From Streptomyces luteolifulvus (lineage in GTDB: Bacteria > Actinomycetota > Actinomycetes > Streptomycetales > Streptomycetaceae): DNA of 64,000 bases. Each line of letters opens with the position of its first letter. Position 1 is the first letter of the stretch. The notes under the pieces were generated by a model. That model saw only the letters and a list, made by a program, of their open reading frames with translations. It ran no database searches and was not told the DNA's origin. Shown one piece after another: positions 14,089 to 22,564 of this stretch. Location of the stretch: the NCBI RefSeq assembly GCF_008806595.1, contig NZ_VZRB01000006.1, positions 248,001 through 312,000 on the forward strand, written 5' to 3'. Both the position numbers and the translations under genes were made by a program.

Positions 14089-14934
14089 TCATGACAGGCC
14101 TCGGGGTGAAGAGGGGGCTGTGCCCAGCCACTTGGCGGCGGCTTCCGCTCGGCTTGTGCTGTGGAGCTTCGCGAAGATGCGGTTGATGTGGTTCTTGACC
14201 GTCTTCTCGCTGATGAAGCAGGCGGCGGCGATCTGCTGGTTGTTCAGGCCCGTTGCGATGTGGTCCATGATCTCCGCCTCCCTCGTGCTCAGGTGGAACG
14301 GCGTCCTGTCGGGAGTGGTCGGACGGTCGCCCCTCCATCCATACGACGACTGTCCCATACCCAGTTGCATTTGCGAAAGGTTTTCTGGGGAAGTGGGCGG
14401 AGATGGGATGCGTGGGAGGATCAGTTCGTGTGCAATCGCATTTTTCGATCCCAGGCCCTCCGGTAGCGGGGGGCCGCCGCTCGGGGTCCGGCGGAGCTGG
14501 GTCAGGAGGGCGTCCGCCGCCGTGGGAGTGAAGTGGGCTCTGCCCCTGGTGATGTCGCGTACGGCTGTCGTCAGTTCGTCTGCCGTGAACTCACCGTGGA
14601 CCAAGTAGCCGCCTGCTCCTCGGCGTAGGGCCTCTTCGACTATGTCCGACTCCCCGCTGTAGGTGAGCATCACGACCGGGGCGATGCGTACCAGGTGCGG
14701 GAGTGCCGAGATGCCGTCCACGCCCGGCATGCGGACGTCCAGGAGGATGACGTCCGGGTGGTTGCGGTGGGCCGCCTCGTACGCCTCCCGGCCGTCTGTT
14801 GCCTCCGCCACGACCGTGATGTCCGGGTGGCTGGAGAGGAGGGCCGTGAGACCGGCGCGGACCACCGGGTTGTCGTCGGCCACCAAGATCCGTAACACCT
14901 GACGGCCTCCTCTCTTGTCGTTGCCTGTGGTCAT
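14089..14934 (-). CDS. NarL/LuxR-family response regulator of the tad locus, atypical receiver
   Basis: A 281-residue regulator. The receiver domain (residues about 14-125) has Asp20/Asp21, the phosphoacceptor Asp66 in ILLDVRMPG and Thr91. The conserved lysine of the receiver (normally in GYLLK) is replaced: GGYLVHGEF places His113 there. A long linker leads to a C-terminal LuxR-type helix-turn-helix (residues about 215-275: LSTREAEIMDHIATGLNNQQ, then IAAACFISEKTVKNHINRIF). It overlaps the histidine kinase gene by four bases (ATGA) and sits inside the tad operon before flp, so it probably regulates pilus expression. The lost lysine may change phosphorylation-induced switching. Its partner kinase is the gene directly upstream. 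Confidence 0.85.
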   Translation of the reverse strand: MTTGNDKRGGRQVLRILVADDNPVVRAGLTALLSSHPDITVVAEATDGREAYEAAHRNHPDVILLDVRMPGVDGISALPHLVRIAPVVMLTYSGESDIVEEALRRGAGGYLVHGEFTADELTTAVRDITRGRAHFTPTAADALLTQLRRTPSGGPPLPEGLGSKNAIAHELILPRIPSPPTSPENLSQMQLGMGQSSYGWRGDRPTTPDRTPFHLSTREAEIMDHIATGLNNQQIAAACFISEKTVKNHINRIFAKLHSTSRAEAAAKWLGTAPSSPRGLS

Positions 14935-16526
14935 TTCAGTGCCGCCAGCGGGAGTTCCAGGCTGATCTCCGTGCCGCTGGTGTGGTCTCCGCGGCCCATG
15001 CGGAGGCCTGCGCCCACCGAGGCCGCCCGTTCGAGCATTCCGACCAGGCCGAAGTGGCCCGTTCTGCGGAGGTGTTCGAGGGTGGTGCCGGGGGGCAGGC
15101 CGCAGCCGTTGTCGTACACGCTGATGCGGAGCAGGTCGCCGTGGACGCCCGCGCTGACGTCGACGCGGGTGGCGTTCGCGTGGCGGTGGGCGTTTTCCAT
15201 CGCCTCGGTGGTGATGGTGAGGAGGTGGCGGGCCACGGCGGGTGGGATCCGGGGTCCGGGGGTGCCTTCGCAGGTCGGGGTGTATGTGGTCGGCAGGCCC
15301 GTTCGGACGGAGAAGTCGCGGGTGCGGGCGGCCAGTTCTTCGAGTACGTCCGTGGTGTGGGTCGGGTCCGACTCCCGGCGCAGGTCGGTCAGGAGTTCGC
15401 GGGACTCCGCGGCGGCGCGCCTTGCTGAGCGGGCGACCAGTTCTGCCTGCTGCTTCACCAGGGCCGGGTCCATGCAGTCCGTGCTCGCCGACGTGGCCAG
15501 GCCGTCCGCGGCCAGGGCCACGCCGTGAAGCGTCTTGGCCACCGAATCGTGCATCTCCCGGGCCAGGCGGGCGCGTTCGGCGCTGATCGCCTCCGCTACG
15601 GCCAGGCGGGCCTGGACGGTCGTCAAAGCGTGCGTGGCCTCGCCGAAGCGGAGCATCAGGTTGCGCAGGGTCGAGCCCAGGGCACCCGTGATGATGCAGA
15701 GGCCGGGCAGGAGCAGGGACTCGGCCAGGTCTGTGTGGGGGCCCTCCAGGGTGGCGTACACGAGGAGGAGGATCAGCGACTGGAGTGAGGCGAAGACGGC
15801 GGCGCCTCGCCAGCTGTAGACGATGCCGGCCAGGAGGGGAGTGCAGACGCTTACGTAGGCGAGGGTTGTGTCCGGGCCCGCGGAGATCAGGAGCAAGGAG
15901 CCCAGGAGGGTGTCCACGGCCAGGAGGGTGGGGTGGCGCAGAAGGAGGGGGCCGAAGCGTTCCCAGTCTCTGAAGAGCGCGTACGAGGCCATGAAGGTGA
16001 CGATTACGGCTGCGCTGACCACGCGGGTGCCCAAGCCGGGGGCGGCGTTGAGGAGGGCGGAGGGGGCGGCTACGGCGATCATGGCGAGGCGGAAGCCGAA
16101 GACTTGGCGGCACATTGCCTGTAGGGCGTTGATTTGTAGGCGGATGGGTTCTGGTGCGGGAGCGGGAGCGGGTGGGTTGTTGGGCGCCACCCGGCCTTCG
16201 GCCGGGTTTGGGTTCCCACCCGCACCACCCGTACTGCTTTCGTCGTCGGGTGCGGGTGGCCCCTGTGGGGGCTGATCGCCGTCGGCGGCTGTCCGTCCAG
16301 TCGCTGTCGGCCCTCCAATCGTTGTCAGCCGTCCAGTCGCTGTCGGCCGTCCAGCCGTCGTCTTCCCTTCCGCCGTCGCCCCCAGACCGTCCGCCTCCGG
16401 CATCCGTCCATCCGACACCGCCCGACCGTCCACCCCCCGCACCCGCCACAGCCTCGCCACCCCCGCCGCACGTGTCCCCCTCGCCGCCCCCGTGCTCCCC
16501 ACTCGCCGCATCACCACAACCCCCAC
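14931..16526 (-). CDS. membrane sensor histidine kinase (DesK/NarX-like, HisKA_3) of the tad locus
   Basis: A 531-residue kinase. An unusual 125-residue N-terminal extension is rich in Gly/Thr/Arg/Pro and contains hexapeptide repeats (residues 56-79). Then come several hydrophobic segments between residues 140 and 290, forming the membrane sensor, a coiled segment, and the HisKA_3 dimerisation domain with AREMHDSVAKTLHG (phospho-His326). The ATP-binding domain has the N box ENAHRHANATRV, the G1 box YDNGCGLPPG and the G2 box GHFGLVGMLERA. The GTG at 16526 is two bases after the TadC stop; ATG codons further in are possible starts. It pairs with the overlapping response regulator. The N-terminal extension has no recognised domain and may be disordered. 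Confidence 0.85.
   Translation of the reverse strand: MGVVVMRRVGSTGAARGTRAAGVARLWRVRGVDGRAVSDGRMPEADGLGATAEGKTTAGRPTATGRLTTIGGPTATGRTAADGDQPPQGPPAPDDESSTGGAGGNPNPAEGRVAPNNPPAPAPAPEPIRLQINALQAMCRQVFGFRLAMIAVAAPSALLNAAPGLGTRVVSAAVIVTFMASYALFRDWERFGPLLLRHPTLLAVDTLLGSLLLISAGPDTTLAYVSVCTPLLAGIVYSWRGAAVFASLQSLILLLVYATLEGPHTDLAESLLLPGLCIITGALGSTLRNLMLRFGEATHALTTVQARLAVAEAISAERARLAREMHDSVAKTLHGVALAADGLATSASTDCMDPALVKQQAELVARSARRAAAESRELLTDLRRESDPTHTTDVLEELAARTRDFSVRTGLPTTYTPTCEGTPGPRIPPAVARHLLTITTEAMENAHRHANATRVDVSAGVHGDLLRISVYDNGCGLPPGTTLEHLRRTGHFGLVGMLERAASVGAGLRMGRGDHTSGTEISLELPLAALK
16290..16361. repeat. imperfect 18-bp tandem repeat inside the kinase gene
   Basis: Four tandem 18-base units encode Thr/Gly hexapeptides (TTAGRP, TATGRL, TTIGGP, TATGRT) in the kinase N-terminal extension. 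Units differ by a few bases each. Such repeats can change copy number by slippage without breaking the frame. Confidence 0.75.
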
Positions 16527-16528
16527 CC

Positions 16529-17416
16529 CTACTCCCCCGTAAGAGACCCGAAGTCCGTGCCGGAGCCCAGGAGCAGGCCTGCGGCCAGCAGGATCATCGT
16601 TGCGGGGACCATGAACGTCGTGATCATCATCGTGGCCTTGGGGACCGCGCGTGCCGCCTTGCGGCGGGCGTTCTGTGCGTCCGTGCGGCGCATGTCCTTC
16701 GCCAGGGCCACCAGCGTGTCCACGATCGGTGCGCCCAGTTCCTCGCCCTGCTGCAGTGCCGTCACGAACATCGCCACCTGTTCGGAGTCGTTGCGGCGGC
16801 GCAGTTCCGCGAAGGCCTGGCGGCGGCTCATGCCGAGGTCCATCTGGCGGAGCGTGATGCGGAGTTCGTCGGCCCAGGGGCCCTCGTACTTCGAGGCGAC
16901 CCGGTCCAGGGCCTGGCGGAAGCCCAGTCCGGCACTCACGACCACTGCCAGCACGTCCAGGAAGTCCGGGAGCGTTCGTTCGATCACGTCCTTGCGGATG
17001 CGGATCGCCGACCAGATGCCGACCTCCGTCCAGAACGCACCGAAGGCCAGCAGCAACAACGCCACCAGGACGTTGCCCCGGAAGAGGAACACCAGGAAGC
17101 CGACGCCGCCGAGGACGCCGTAGACCGCGCGCCGGGCCGCGTAGCGGTCGATGGTCAGGCCGCCGGGGTTGCCCGCCAGGTCGATCTTGCGGCGGTACCT
17201 GGCCACCTGGCGGGGGCCCATCAGGCGGAGCACCGTGGGGGCGTAGCGCATGCCGAGGCGGTCGACGAGCGAGTCGACCGCGCCGGTGCGGGTGGCGCCG
17301 ACCTCCAGGGCGAGTGCCAGGTCGGAGGGGAGTTTCGTGTCCGCCCGGTACATGCGGATGCCGGCGAAGATGCCCCAGATGCTCAAGCCCATGGCGAGCG
17401 CCAGCAGGAGTCCCAT
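16529..17416 (-). CDS. tadC: TadC-type inner-membrane platform protein (T2SF domain)
   Basis: From the ATG at 17416 (GGGGAGGAC nine bases upstream) the protein has 295 residues. It has an N-terminal helix (LLLALAMGLSIWGIFAGIRM), a cytoplasmic stretch, two helices around residues 110-155, then the T2SF/GspF domain (PF00482): LPDFLDVLAVVVSAGLGFRQ, ALDRVASKYEGPWADELRIT and the end helices TMMITTFMVPATMILLAAGL. It pairs with TadB to form the membrane platform that TadA drives during Flp pilus assembly. Starts 13 bases after TadB ends; ends two bases before the kinase gene. Confidence 0.9.
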   Translation of the reverse strand: MGLLLALAMGLSIWGIFAGIRMYRADTKLPSDLALALEVGATRTGAVDSLVDRLGMRYAPTVLRLMGPRQVARYRRKIDLAGNPGGLTIDRYAARRAVYGVLGGVGFLVFLFRGNVLVALLLLAFGAFWTEVGIWSAIRIRKDVIERTLPDFLDVLAVVVSAGLGFRQALDRVASKYEGPWADELRITLRQMDLGMSRRQAFAELRRRNDSEQVAMFVTALQQGEELGAPIVDTLVALAKDMRRTDAQNARRKAARAVPKATMMITTFMVPATMILLAAGLLLGSGTDFGSLTGE

Positions 17417-17429
17417 GGCCGTCCTCCCC

Positions 17430-18374
17430 TCAGACGTCAATGCGGGACAGGCGGCGGATGAGGACGAAGCCGACCGCGTACAGCGCGAAGGCGACGAGTA
17501 CGGCTCCCTGGCCGACCGGGGAGCCCGTCATACGGTCCAGGGCTCCGTCCTTCACGCCGTTCATGAGGAACAGGGAGCCGACGCCGAGGACCGGTACCGC
17601 GTACGAGGTCATGTTCACCTGCGACAGCTGGGTCCGTACCTCGCGTCGCGTCTCCTTGCGTTCCTCCAGTGTCTCCGTGAGGTTGCGCAGGGCGCTCACC
17701 ACTTGGCCGCCGGCCCGGTTCGACAGCACGAGCGTGGTGACCAGGACGACCAGTTCGCGGGAGGGCAGGCGTTCCGCGAGTTCGCCGAGCGCGTCGTCCA
17801 TCGACGCACCGAGGGCCAACTGGTCGGCCACCTTGCCCAGTTCCTCGCCGGCCGGCGCCTCCAGTTCCTCCGCCGCCATGCCGATCGCGGTGCGCAGGGC
17901 GAGGCCTGCGTGGGTGGCGTTGGCCAGGATGCGGGCCAGTTCGGGAAGCTGGTTGATGAACTTCTCGATGCGTTTCTGACGCTGCCAGCTGAGGAACTGG
18001 AGCGCCGCCCAGATGCCGAGCAGTCCGGCGATCGGGCCGAAGAAGGGCGCGAGGGTCGCCTGGCCGATCAGCCACAGGCCGCCGACGGTGGCGAGCATGG
18101 CGGCGAAGAACTCGCCCGGGGTGACGTCCAGGCCCGTCGCCGCGAGCCTCAGTTCCAGCTTTCTGCCGAGCTGTGTGCGGCGCAGCCGGCGGTCCAGGTT
18201 GCGGAAGCGGCGCCGGCGGCCGGCGGGCGGGAGCTGGCCGGCGGCCGAGAGGCGGTCGACCAGGGCCGCCCGCTGTGCCCTGCCCTTGGCGTAGGTGTGC
18301 ACGCCCACGACGGCCAGGACGCAGGTCAGCAGCGTGATGCCGGTGGTGAGCGTGACGAGGGTCTGGAGTTCCAT
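17430..18374 (-). CDS. tadB: TadB-type inner-membrane platform protein (T2SF domain)
   Basis: A 314-residue protein with an N-terminal helix (LTTGITLLTCVLAVVGVHTY), a basic loop, a hydrophobic hairpin near residues 90-125, then the T2SF/GspF domain (FINQLPELARILANATHAGL, ALRTAIGMAAEELEAPAGEE, LVVLVTTLVLSNRAGGQVVS) and two C-terminal helices ending LIRRLSRIDV. It acts with TadC as the platform of the Tad secretion apparatus in the cytoplasmic membrane. ATG at 18374, 15 bases after the TadA stop. Confidence 0.9.
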   Translation of the reverse strand: MELQTLVTLTTGITLLTCVLAVVGVHTYAKGRAQRAALVDRLSAAGQLPPAGRRRRFRNLDRRLRRTQLGRKLELRLAATGLDVTPGEFFAAMLATVGGLWLIGQATLAPFFGPIAGLLGIWAALQFLSWQRQKRIEKFINQLPELARILANATHAGLALRTAIGMAAEELEAPAGEELGKVADQLALGASMDDALGELAERLPSRELVVLVTTLVLSNRAGGQVVSALRNLTETLEERKETRREVRTQLSQVNMTSYAVPVLGVGSLFLMNGVKDGALDRMTGSPVGQGAVLVAFALYAVGFVLIRRLSRIDV

Positions 18375-18388
18375 GGGGGCGGTCCCAC

Positions 18389-19726
18389 CTACCTGGCTTC
18401 TCGGGTGGCGAGTTGTTCTGCGGACTGGGCGACGCCGAAGGCCTGGGGGATCGGCTGGCTCGCCATGTAGAGGCGGTCGGCGGTGCGGCGCGGGAGCGGG
18501 AAGTACTGGAAGGCGCCGTAGATCCGGCCGTCCGCGGTCATGGGCCGGGCGTCGAAGCGGGCCACGGTGGCGAGGCGGTAGGGCTCGCCGCCGTGGCTGT
18601 CGAGGATCGCGATCTCGGTGATGCGGCGGGCGCCGTCGGGGAAGCGGGTGAGCTGGATGATGACGTCGATCGCGCTGTTGATCTGGTCGTGCAGCGCCGC
18701 GAAGGGGATCTCGATCTCGGACATCGAAGCAAGGGTCTTCAGGCGCATCAGCGCGTCCTCGGCGCTGTTGGCGTGGACGGTGGCGAGCGAGCCGTCATGG
18801 CCGGTCGACATCGCCTGGAGCATGTCCAGCGACTCGCCGCCGCGGACCTCACCGACGACGATGCGGTCGGGGCGCATACGCAGCGAGTTGCGGACGAGGT
18901 CGCGGATGGTGACCCGGCCCTGGCCCTCGACGTTCGCCGGGCGCGACTCCAGCCGGATCACATGCCCCTGCTGGAGCTGGAGTTCGGCCGAGTCCTCGAT
19001 GGTGATGATGCGTTCGCGCTCCGGGATCAGGCCCGACAGGGCGTTCAGCAGCGTCGTCTTTCCGGTGCCGGTCGCTCCGGAGACGATGATGTTGAACTTC
19101 GCCTGCACCAGGCCGGCCAGCAGGTACAGCATGTGCTCGTCGAGCGAGCCGAAGCCGACCAGCTCGCTGAGCGTGAAGGAGCGTGGGAAGCGGCGGATGG
19201 TGAGCGTGGCGCCGGTGAGGGACAGCGGCGGGATGATGACGTTCACACGCTCACCGGAGGGCAGTCGCGCGTCGACCATGGGGTTCGACTCGTCCACCCG
19301 GCGGTTGACCGTCGAGACGATCCGCTCGATGGTCTGCATCAGCTGGTCGTGGGAAGGGAAGCGGAGCGGCAACTGCTCGACGCGGCCGCCGCGTTCGACG
19401 AAGATCGCGTCCGGGCCGTTGACCATGATCTCGGTGATGGAGGCGTCTTCGAGGAGCGGTTCCAGGATGCCGAGGCCGAGTGCCTCGTCGACGACCCGGC
19501 GGATCAGCTGAGAGCGTTCCACCGTCGACAGGACGGGGCCCTCCCGGCTGATGATGTGCCCGAGCACCCGCTCCAGGCGGGCCCTGCGCTCGGCCGCCGC
19601 CAGCGAACTCATCTCCGCGAGGTCGATCTCCTCGAGGAGCTTGGCCCGGTACGAGGCGACCAGATGGCCGTCCTCGCCCCGGCTGCCGTTCTCCTCGGGG
19701 GAGTTGATGCGCGCCCGCAGGCTCAT
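18389..19726 (-). CDS. tadA: TadA/CpaF-family pilus-assembly ATPase
   Basis: A 445-residue secretion ATPase (T2SSE, PF00437). After an N-terminal helical domain there is EPLLEDASITEIMVNGPDAI, then the nucleotide-binding fold: Walker A SGATGTGKTTLLNALSGLIP (around residues 216-235), Asp box ERIITIEDSAEL, Walker B DRIVVGEVRGGESLDMLQAM and His box GHDGSLATVHANSAEDAL. These features are those of CpaF/TadA ATPases that power Flp pilus extrusion at the cytoplasmic face. It sits between the TadE-like and TadB genes, in the standard tad order. Start ATG at 19726, 10 bases after the preceding stop. Confidence 0.95.
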   Translation of the reverse strand: MSLRARINSPEENGSRGEDGHLVASYRAKLLEEIDLAEMSSLAAAERRARLERVLGHIISREGPVLSTVERSQLIRRVVDEALGLGILEPLLEDASITEIMVNGPDAIFVERGGRVEQLPLRFPSHDQLMQTIERIVSTVNRRVDESNPMVDARLPSGERVNVIIPPLSLTGATLTIRRFPRSFTLSELVGFGSLDEHMLYLLAGLVQAKFNIIVSGATGTGKTTLLNALSGLIPERERIITIEDSAELQLQQGHVIRLESRPANVEGQGRVTIRDLVRNSLRMRPDRIVVGEVRGGESLDMLQAMSTGHDGSLATVHANSAEDALMRLKTLASMSEIEIPFAALHDQINSAIDVIIQLTRFPDGARRITEIAILDSHGGEPYRLATVARFDARPMTADGRIYGAFQYFPLPRRTADRLYMASQPIPQAFGVAQSAEQLATREAR

Positions 19727-19736
19727 CGGAAAGTCC

Positions 19737-20123
19737 TCATGGGTCGGTCCTCATGGGTCGGTCCTTGTGGTCGAGCGGCATGGTGGCGGTCTTGCGGACG
19801 GGGTCGAAGGTCCAGCCGGGGACGATGGACGGGATCTGCACCGTGGCCGTGACGGTCACCTGATCACCGCCGTCCACGACGTCGGAGCAGTCGGTGCCGT
19901 CGGCCAGCCAGGAGCTGACGGCGGTCCGGCAGCCCTGCTGGGCGCTCTCCTGGAGCGAGGCACTGCGCGCGCCCGCCCGGGCCGCCGTCCCCGCCTGCTG
20001 CGCGGTGTACGCGATCAGCCCGATCTGTACGCCCGCCATGGCGACCAGGATCAGGATCGGGATGAACCCGAGGTATTCCAGGGCGACTTGACCTCGGTCG
20101 CGGCCTTCACCGTCGTACGGCAT
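19737..20123 (-). CDS. TadE-like pseudopilin, second copy
   Basis: A 128-residue protein with a short leader and DRGQVALEYLGFIPILILVA, the GQxxxEyl TadE signature (PF07811), one transmembrane helix and an AAxAGARSAS segment, then a short extracytoplasmic domain with two cysteines. TadE-type proteins are minor pseudopilins processed by the prepilin peptidase and needed for Flp pilus biogenesis. Starts with ATG at 20123, overlapping the other TadE-like gene by 17 bases, and ends 10 bases before tadA. Confidence 0.85.
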   Translation of the reverse strand: MPYDGEGRDRGQVALEYLGFIPILILVAMAGVQIGLIAYTAQQAGTAARAGARSASLQESAQQGCRTAVSSWLADGTDCSDVVDGGDQVTVTATVQIPSIVPGWTFDPVRKTATMPLDHKDRPMRTDP

Positions 20124-20511
20124 GTCCCTTCGCCTCCTCTACGGCGCCGGCGTGGCCCTCGACCTTTCCGAACGGGAAGCCGATCGCGCCCGGGAAGAGG
20201 ACGGGGACCGTGAGCTTGACGTCGGCCGTGACATAGCCGTCGCTCGTGGTGCAGGACACCTCGCCGCTCCACGCCCCCGGGAGCTTGTCCAGACCCGCCC
20301 GCTCGCATGCCGCCTGTCTGCCCTCCGGCTCCGCCGCGGTCCCCTGCCGCACCGCCTCGTCCGCAGCATTTCCCGCGAGCGTGAACGTGTACCCCACCAG
20401 CACGAACTGCCACAGCAGGACCAGTGTGACGACGATCAGCGGGGTCATGCCGAGGAACTCGACGGTGACCTGTCCCTCGTCCCGCCGCCACCCCAGGGAA
20501 GGCGTCCGCAT
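20107..20511 (-). CDS. TadE-like pseudopilin, first copy
   Basis: A 134-residue protein with the TadE signature DEGQVTVEFLGMTPLIVVTL and one transmembrane helix. An AADEAVRQGTAAEPEGRQAA segment follows, then a short domain with two cysteines (around SCTTSDGYVTADVKLTVPVL). As for the neighbouring copy, it is a probable minor pseudopilin. It lies three bases after the tadZ stop and overlaps the next gene. Confidence 0.85.
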   Translation of the reverse strand: MRTPSLGWRRDEGQVTVEFLGMTPLIVVTLVLLWQFVLVGYTFTLAGNAADEAVRQGTAAEPEGRQAACERAGLDKLPGAWSGEVSCTTSDGYVTADVKLTVPVLFPGAIGFPFGKVEGHAGAVEEAKGHAVRR

Positions 20512-20514
20512 CCC

Positions 20515-21771
20515 TTACCCCCCTCCGTCCCTGCGCCGCCGGAAACTCACCGATCCCCGGTCGCCGCCCCGGAACCTGCCGCTCTTCCGGTCGCCCTCGG
20601 GGACCTTGACCAGCCCCAGTTCGCCGGCCAGGCCCCACAGGGCCTGCTTCACCGTGCTTCTGCTGTCCAGCTCGTGGATTCTGCCCGCGTCCACCACGCT
20701 CTGGAGTTCCTTGAAGGCGGACGGGACCACGGTGGCGGCGACCGCCGTGCCGGTGATCTTCTGGATCAGCGGGGGCTGGATCTCCGTACCACGGGAGTAG
20801 CGGTTGACGAGCACCGTCGTCTCCTCCGCCTTGCGGATCTGGAGCCGGTCCCACATGCGGACCGTGCGTTTGGCGCCGCGGACCGCCGGCACGTCCGGGG
20901 TGGTGACCAGCAGGGCCGTGTCTGCCATTTCCACCGCGGCGGCTCCCGCGCCGCCGAGCTGGGCGCCGCAGTCGACGACGACGACCTCGTAGCGGGAGCG
21001 CAGGGCGCTGACGATCTGGCGGGCGGCCCGGTCGGTGACGTCCTCGCCGCGTTCGCCCTCGCCGGGGGCGAGCAGCAGCGCGACCCCGCTGTCGTGGCGG
21101 AAGACGGCGTCGGCGAGGACGCGCGGTGAGATGTCGGTGATGGCCGCCAGGTCCAGCACGGAGCGGCGGAACTGGACATCGAGGTAGGAGGCGATGTCGC
21201 CGGTCTGGAGGTCCATGTCGACCAGTGCGGTGCCGCGGCCCGACGCCTGGGCGGCAAGGGCGAGCTGGATCGCCGTGAAGGTCGCGCCGACCCCTCCCTT
21301 GGCGCCGCTCACCGTGACGACGGTGCCGCCGGCTCCGGTGAACACATCGCCCCCGGCGCCCAGATGACGCCGTACGCCCACCGACCACTGGGCGACCGCC
21401 TGGACGCGGCTGGCCAGTTCTTCGTAGCCGAGGGGGAGGGCGATCAGACCGCGGGCGCCGTAGTCCATGGCGGCCTGGAAGAGGCCGGGACCGGCGTCCG
21501 AGGTGACGAGGATGACGCCCACGGCCGGGAAGCGCAGGGCCACTTCACGGATGAGTTCCAGGGCCGGGACCGGGCCGATGCGCTCGTGGACGACGACGAC
21601 CTCGGGCAGCTCGTCGATGGATTCGGCGGCGAGGCGGGCGAGGGTGTCGATGAGCTGGGTGGAGTCGGCCACCGGGGCCACCGGCTCGGCGTCGGGGAGC
21701 TGGCTGAGCAGTGTCGTGAGGGAGCGGACCGCGTCCGCGTCGCCGACTGCCGGCAGGATCCTCGTGGGCAT
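20515..21771 (-). CDS. tadZ: TadZ/CpaE-like ATPase of the tad locus
   Basis: A 418-residue protein. Residues about 1-130 form an atypical receiver-like domain (VVVVHERIGPVPALELIREV, ILVTSDAGPGLFQAAMDYGA). Residues about 145-400 are a ParA/MinD-type ATPase: deviant Walker A SGAKGGVGATFTAIQLALAA (K-G-G-V-G-A-T, lacking the usual second K-T arrangement), a DMDLQTGDIASYLDV loop and VVVDCGAQLG. TadZ/CpaE proteins set the cell position of the Tad machine. Interestingly the P-loop reads GGVGATF rather than GGVGKTT, as found in many TadZ proteins. Start ATG at 21771, after a 9-base gap from CpaB. Confidence 0.85.
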   Translation of the reverse strand: MPTRILPAVGDADAVRSLTTLLSQLPDAEPVAPVADSTQLIDTLARLAAESIDELPEVVVVHERIGPVPALELIREVALRFPAVGVILVTSDAGPGLFQAAMDYGARGLIALPLGYEELASRVQAVAQWSVGVRRHLGAGGDVFTGAGGTVVTVSGAKGGVGATFTAIQLALAAQASGRGTALVDMDLQTGDIASYLDVQFRRSVLDLAAITDISPRVLADAVFRHDSGVALLLAPGEGERGEDVTDRAARQIVSALRSRYEVVVVDCGAQLGGAGAAAVEMADTALLVTTPDVPAVRGAKRTVRMWDRLQIRKAEETTVLVNRYSRGTEIQPPLIQKITGTAVAATVVPSAFKELQSVVDAGRIHELDSRSTVKQALWGLAGELGLVKVPEGDRKSGRFRGGDRGSVSFRRRRDGGG

Positions 21772-21780
21772 GGCGGGCTC

Positions 21781-22488
21781 TCACTTGTCCTTCGCGAGTT
21801 CGTACGTGCGGTCCTGTTCCGGGACGGTCGTGGGCCCGCCCGGCGCGACCAGCGCGAGCCGGACCCGCTGGGCGAACGACTCGGCGTACGTGATGCGCTG
21901 GGCATCGGCGGTGGAGAGCGCGAAGGTGATCGGGACGGCCTCGGTGAGCTCCCGGTTCCGGTGGTTGTCGTCGGGTTCGAGCGGGGTCAGCCTGCCGACG
22001 TCGAGGACTTTGGCATTGGTTACGATGATCTTCGACAGGTCGGGATCACCCTCCCGCTGTCCCTCGAAGGTGGCGTACACGTTGACGGTGGAGCCCGGCG
22101 TGATCTTGCCGGCTACGCCGGTCGCCGCATCGATCATGATGGCGACCTCCTGCTGCCCGGGCTGCAGGGCGGGCTGATCGACGATCATGTCGCTCTGCAG
22201 CAGGGAGCCCTCGCGCAGCATGGTGACCGCGATCTTGCCGCGGATCTCGGAGAGGTCGGTGACCGCGGTGGCCGACAGCCAGCGCTCGGGCATCCTGATC
22301 TTCTCGAACTGGTCCGGGGTGAGGCGGGTGTACGGCTCCACCTTCGACTTCAGCCGGTAGGCGGTGACTTCGGGGCCGACCTTGGACTTCACGTCGCTGA
22401 TGACGGACAGCACGCCGGCGAACGCGGCGAGGGCGCACAGGACCGACAGAAGCAGGAGTATCACGCCGCGGCGCTGACGGGAGTTCAT
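21781..22488 (-). CDS. cpaB: CpaB/RcpC-type Flp pilus assembly protein
   Basis: A 235-residue protein with one N-terminal membrane helix (VILLLLSVLCALAAFAGVLS), then a SAF-like domain (LSATAVTDLSEIRGKIAVTM, LLQSDMIVDQ) and the RcpC-type domain (VAIMIDAATGVAGKITPGST, VNVYATFEG), matching CpaB/RcpC. In diderms it links to the outer-membrane secretin; in this monoderm it probably contacts the cell wall. The ATG at 22488 has GAGG about 12 bases upstream. A 76-base gap separates it from the upstream zinc-ribbon gene and may hold a second promoter. Confidence 0.9.
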   Translation of the reverse strand: MNSRQRRGVILLLLSVLCALAAFAGVLSVISDVKSKVGPEVTAYRLKSKVEPYTRLTPDQFEKIRMPERWLSATAVTDLSEIRGKIAVTMLREGSLLQSDMIVDQPALQPGQQEVAIMIDAATGVAGKITPGSTVNVYATFEGQREGDPDLSKIIVTNAKVLDVGRLTPLEPDDNHRNRELTEAVPITFALSTADAQRITYAESFAQRVRLALVAPGGPTTVPEQDRTYELAKDK

Positions 22489-22564
22489 GAACCGTACAAC
22501 CTCATTGGGGGTTTCGGTCGAGCGGAGTCGGGGTGCGGGGTGGCGGGGTGGCGGCCAGGGCGGC

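Noticed and set aside
14935..16449. Open frame extending the response regulator upstream across the kinase gene
   Set aside because: Pro/Arg-rich sequence lacking domains; the regulator start at 14934 overlaps the kinase stop in the usual ATGA way.
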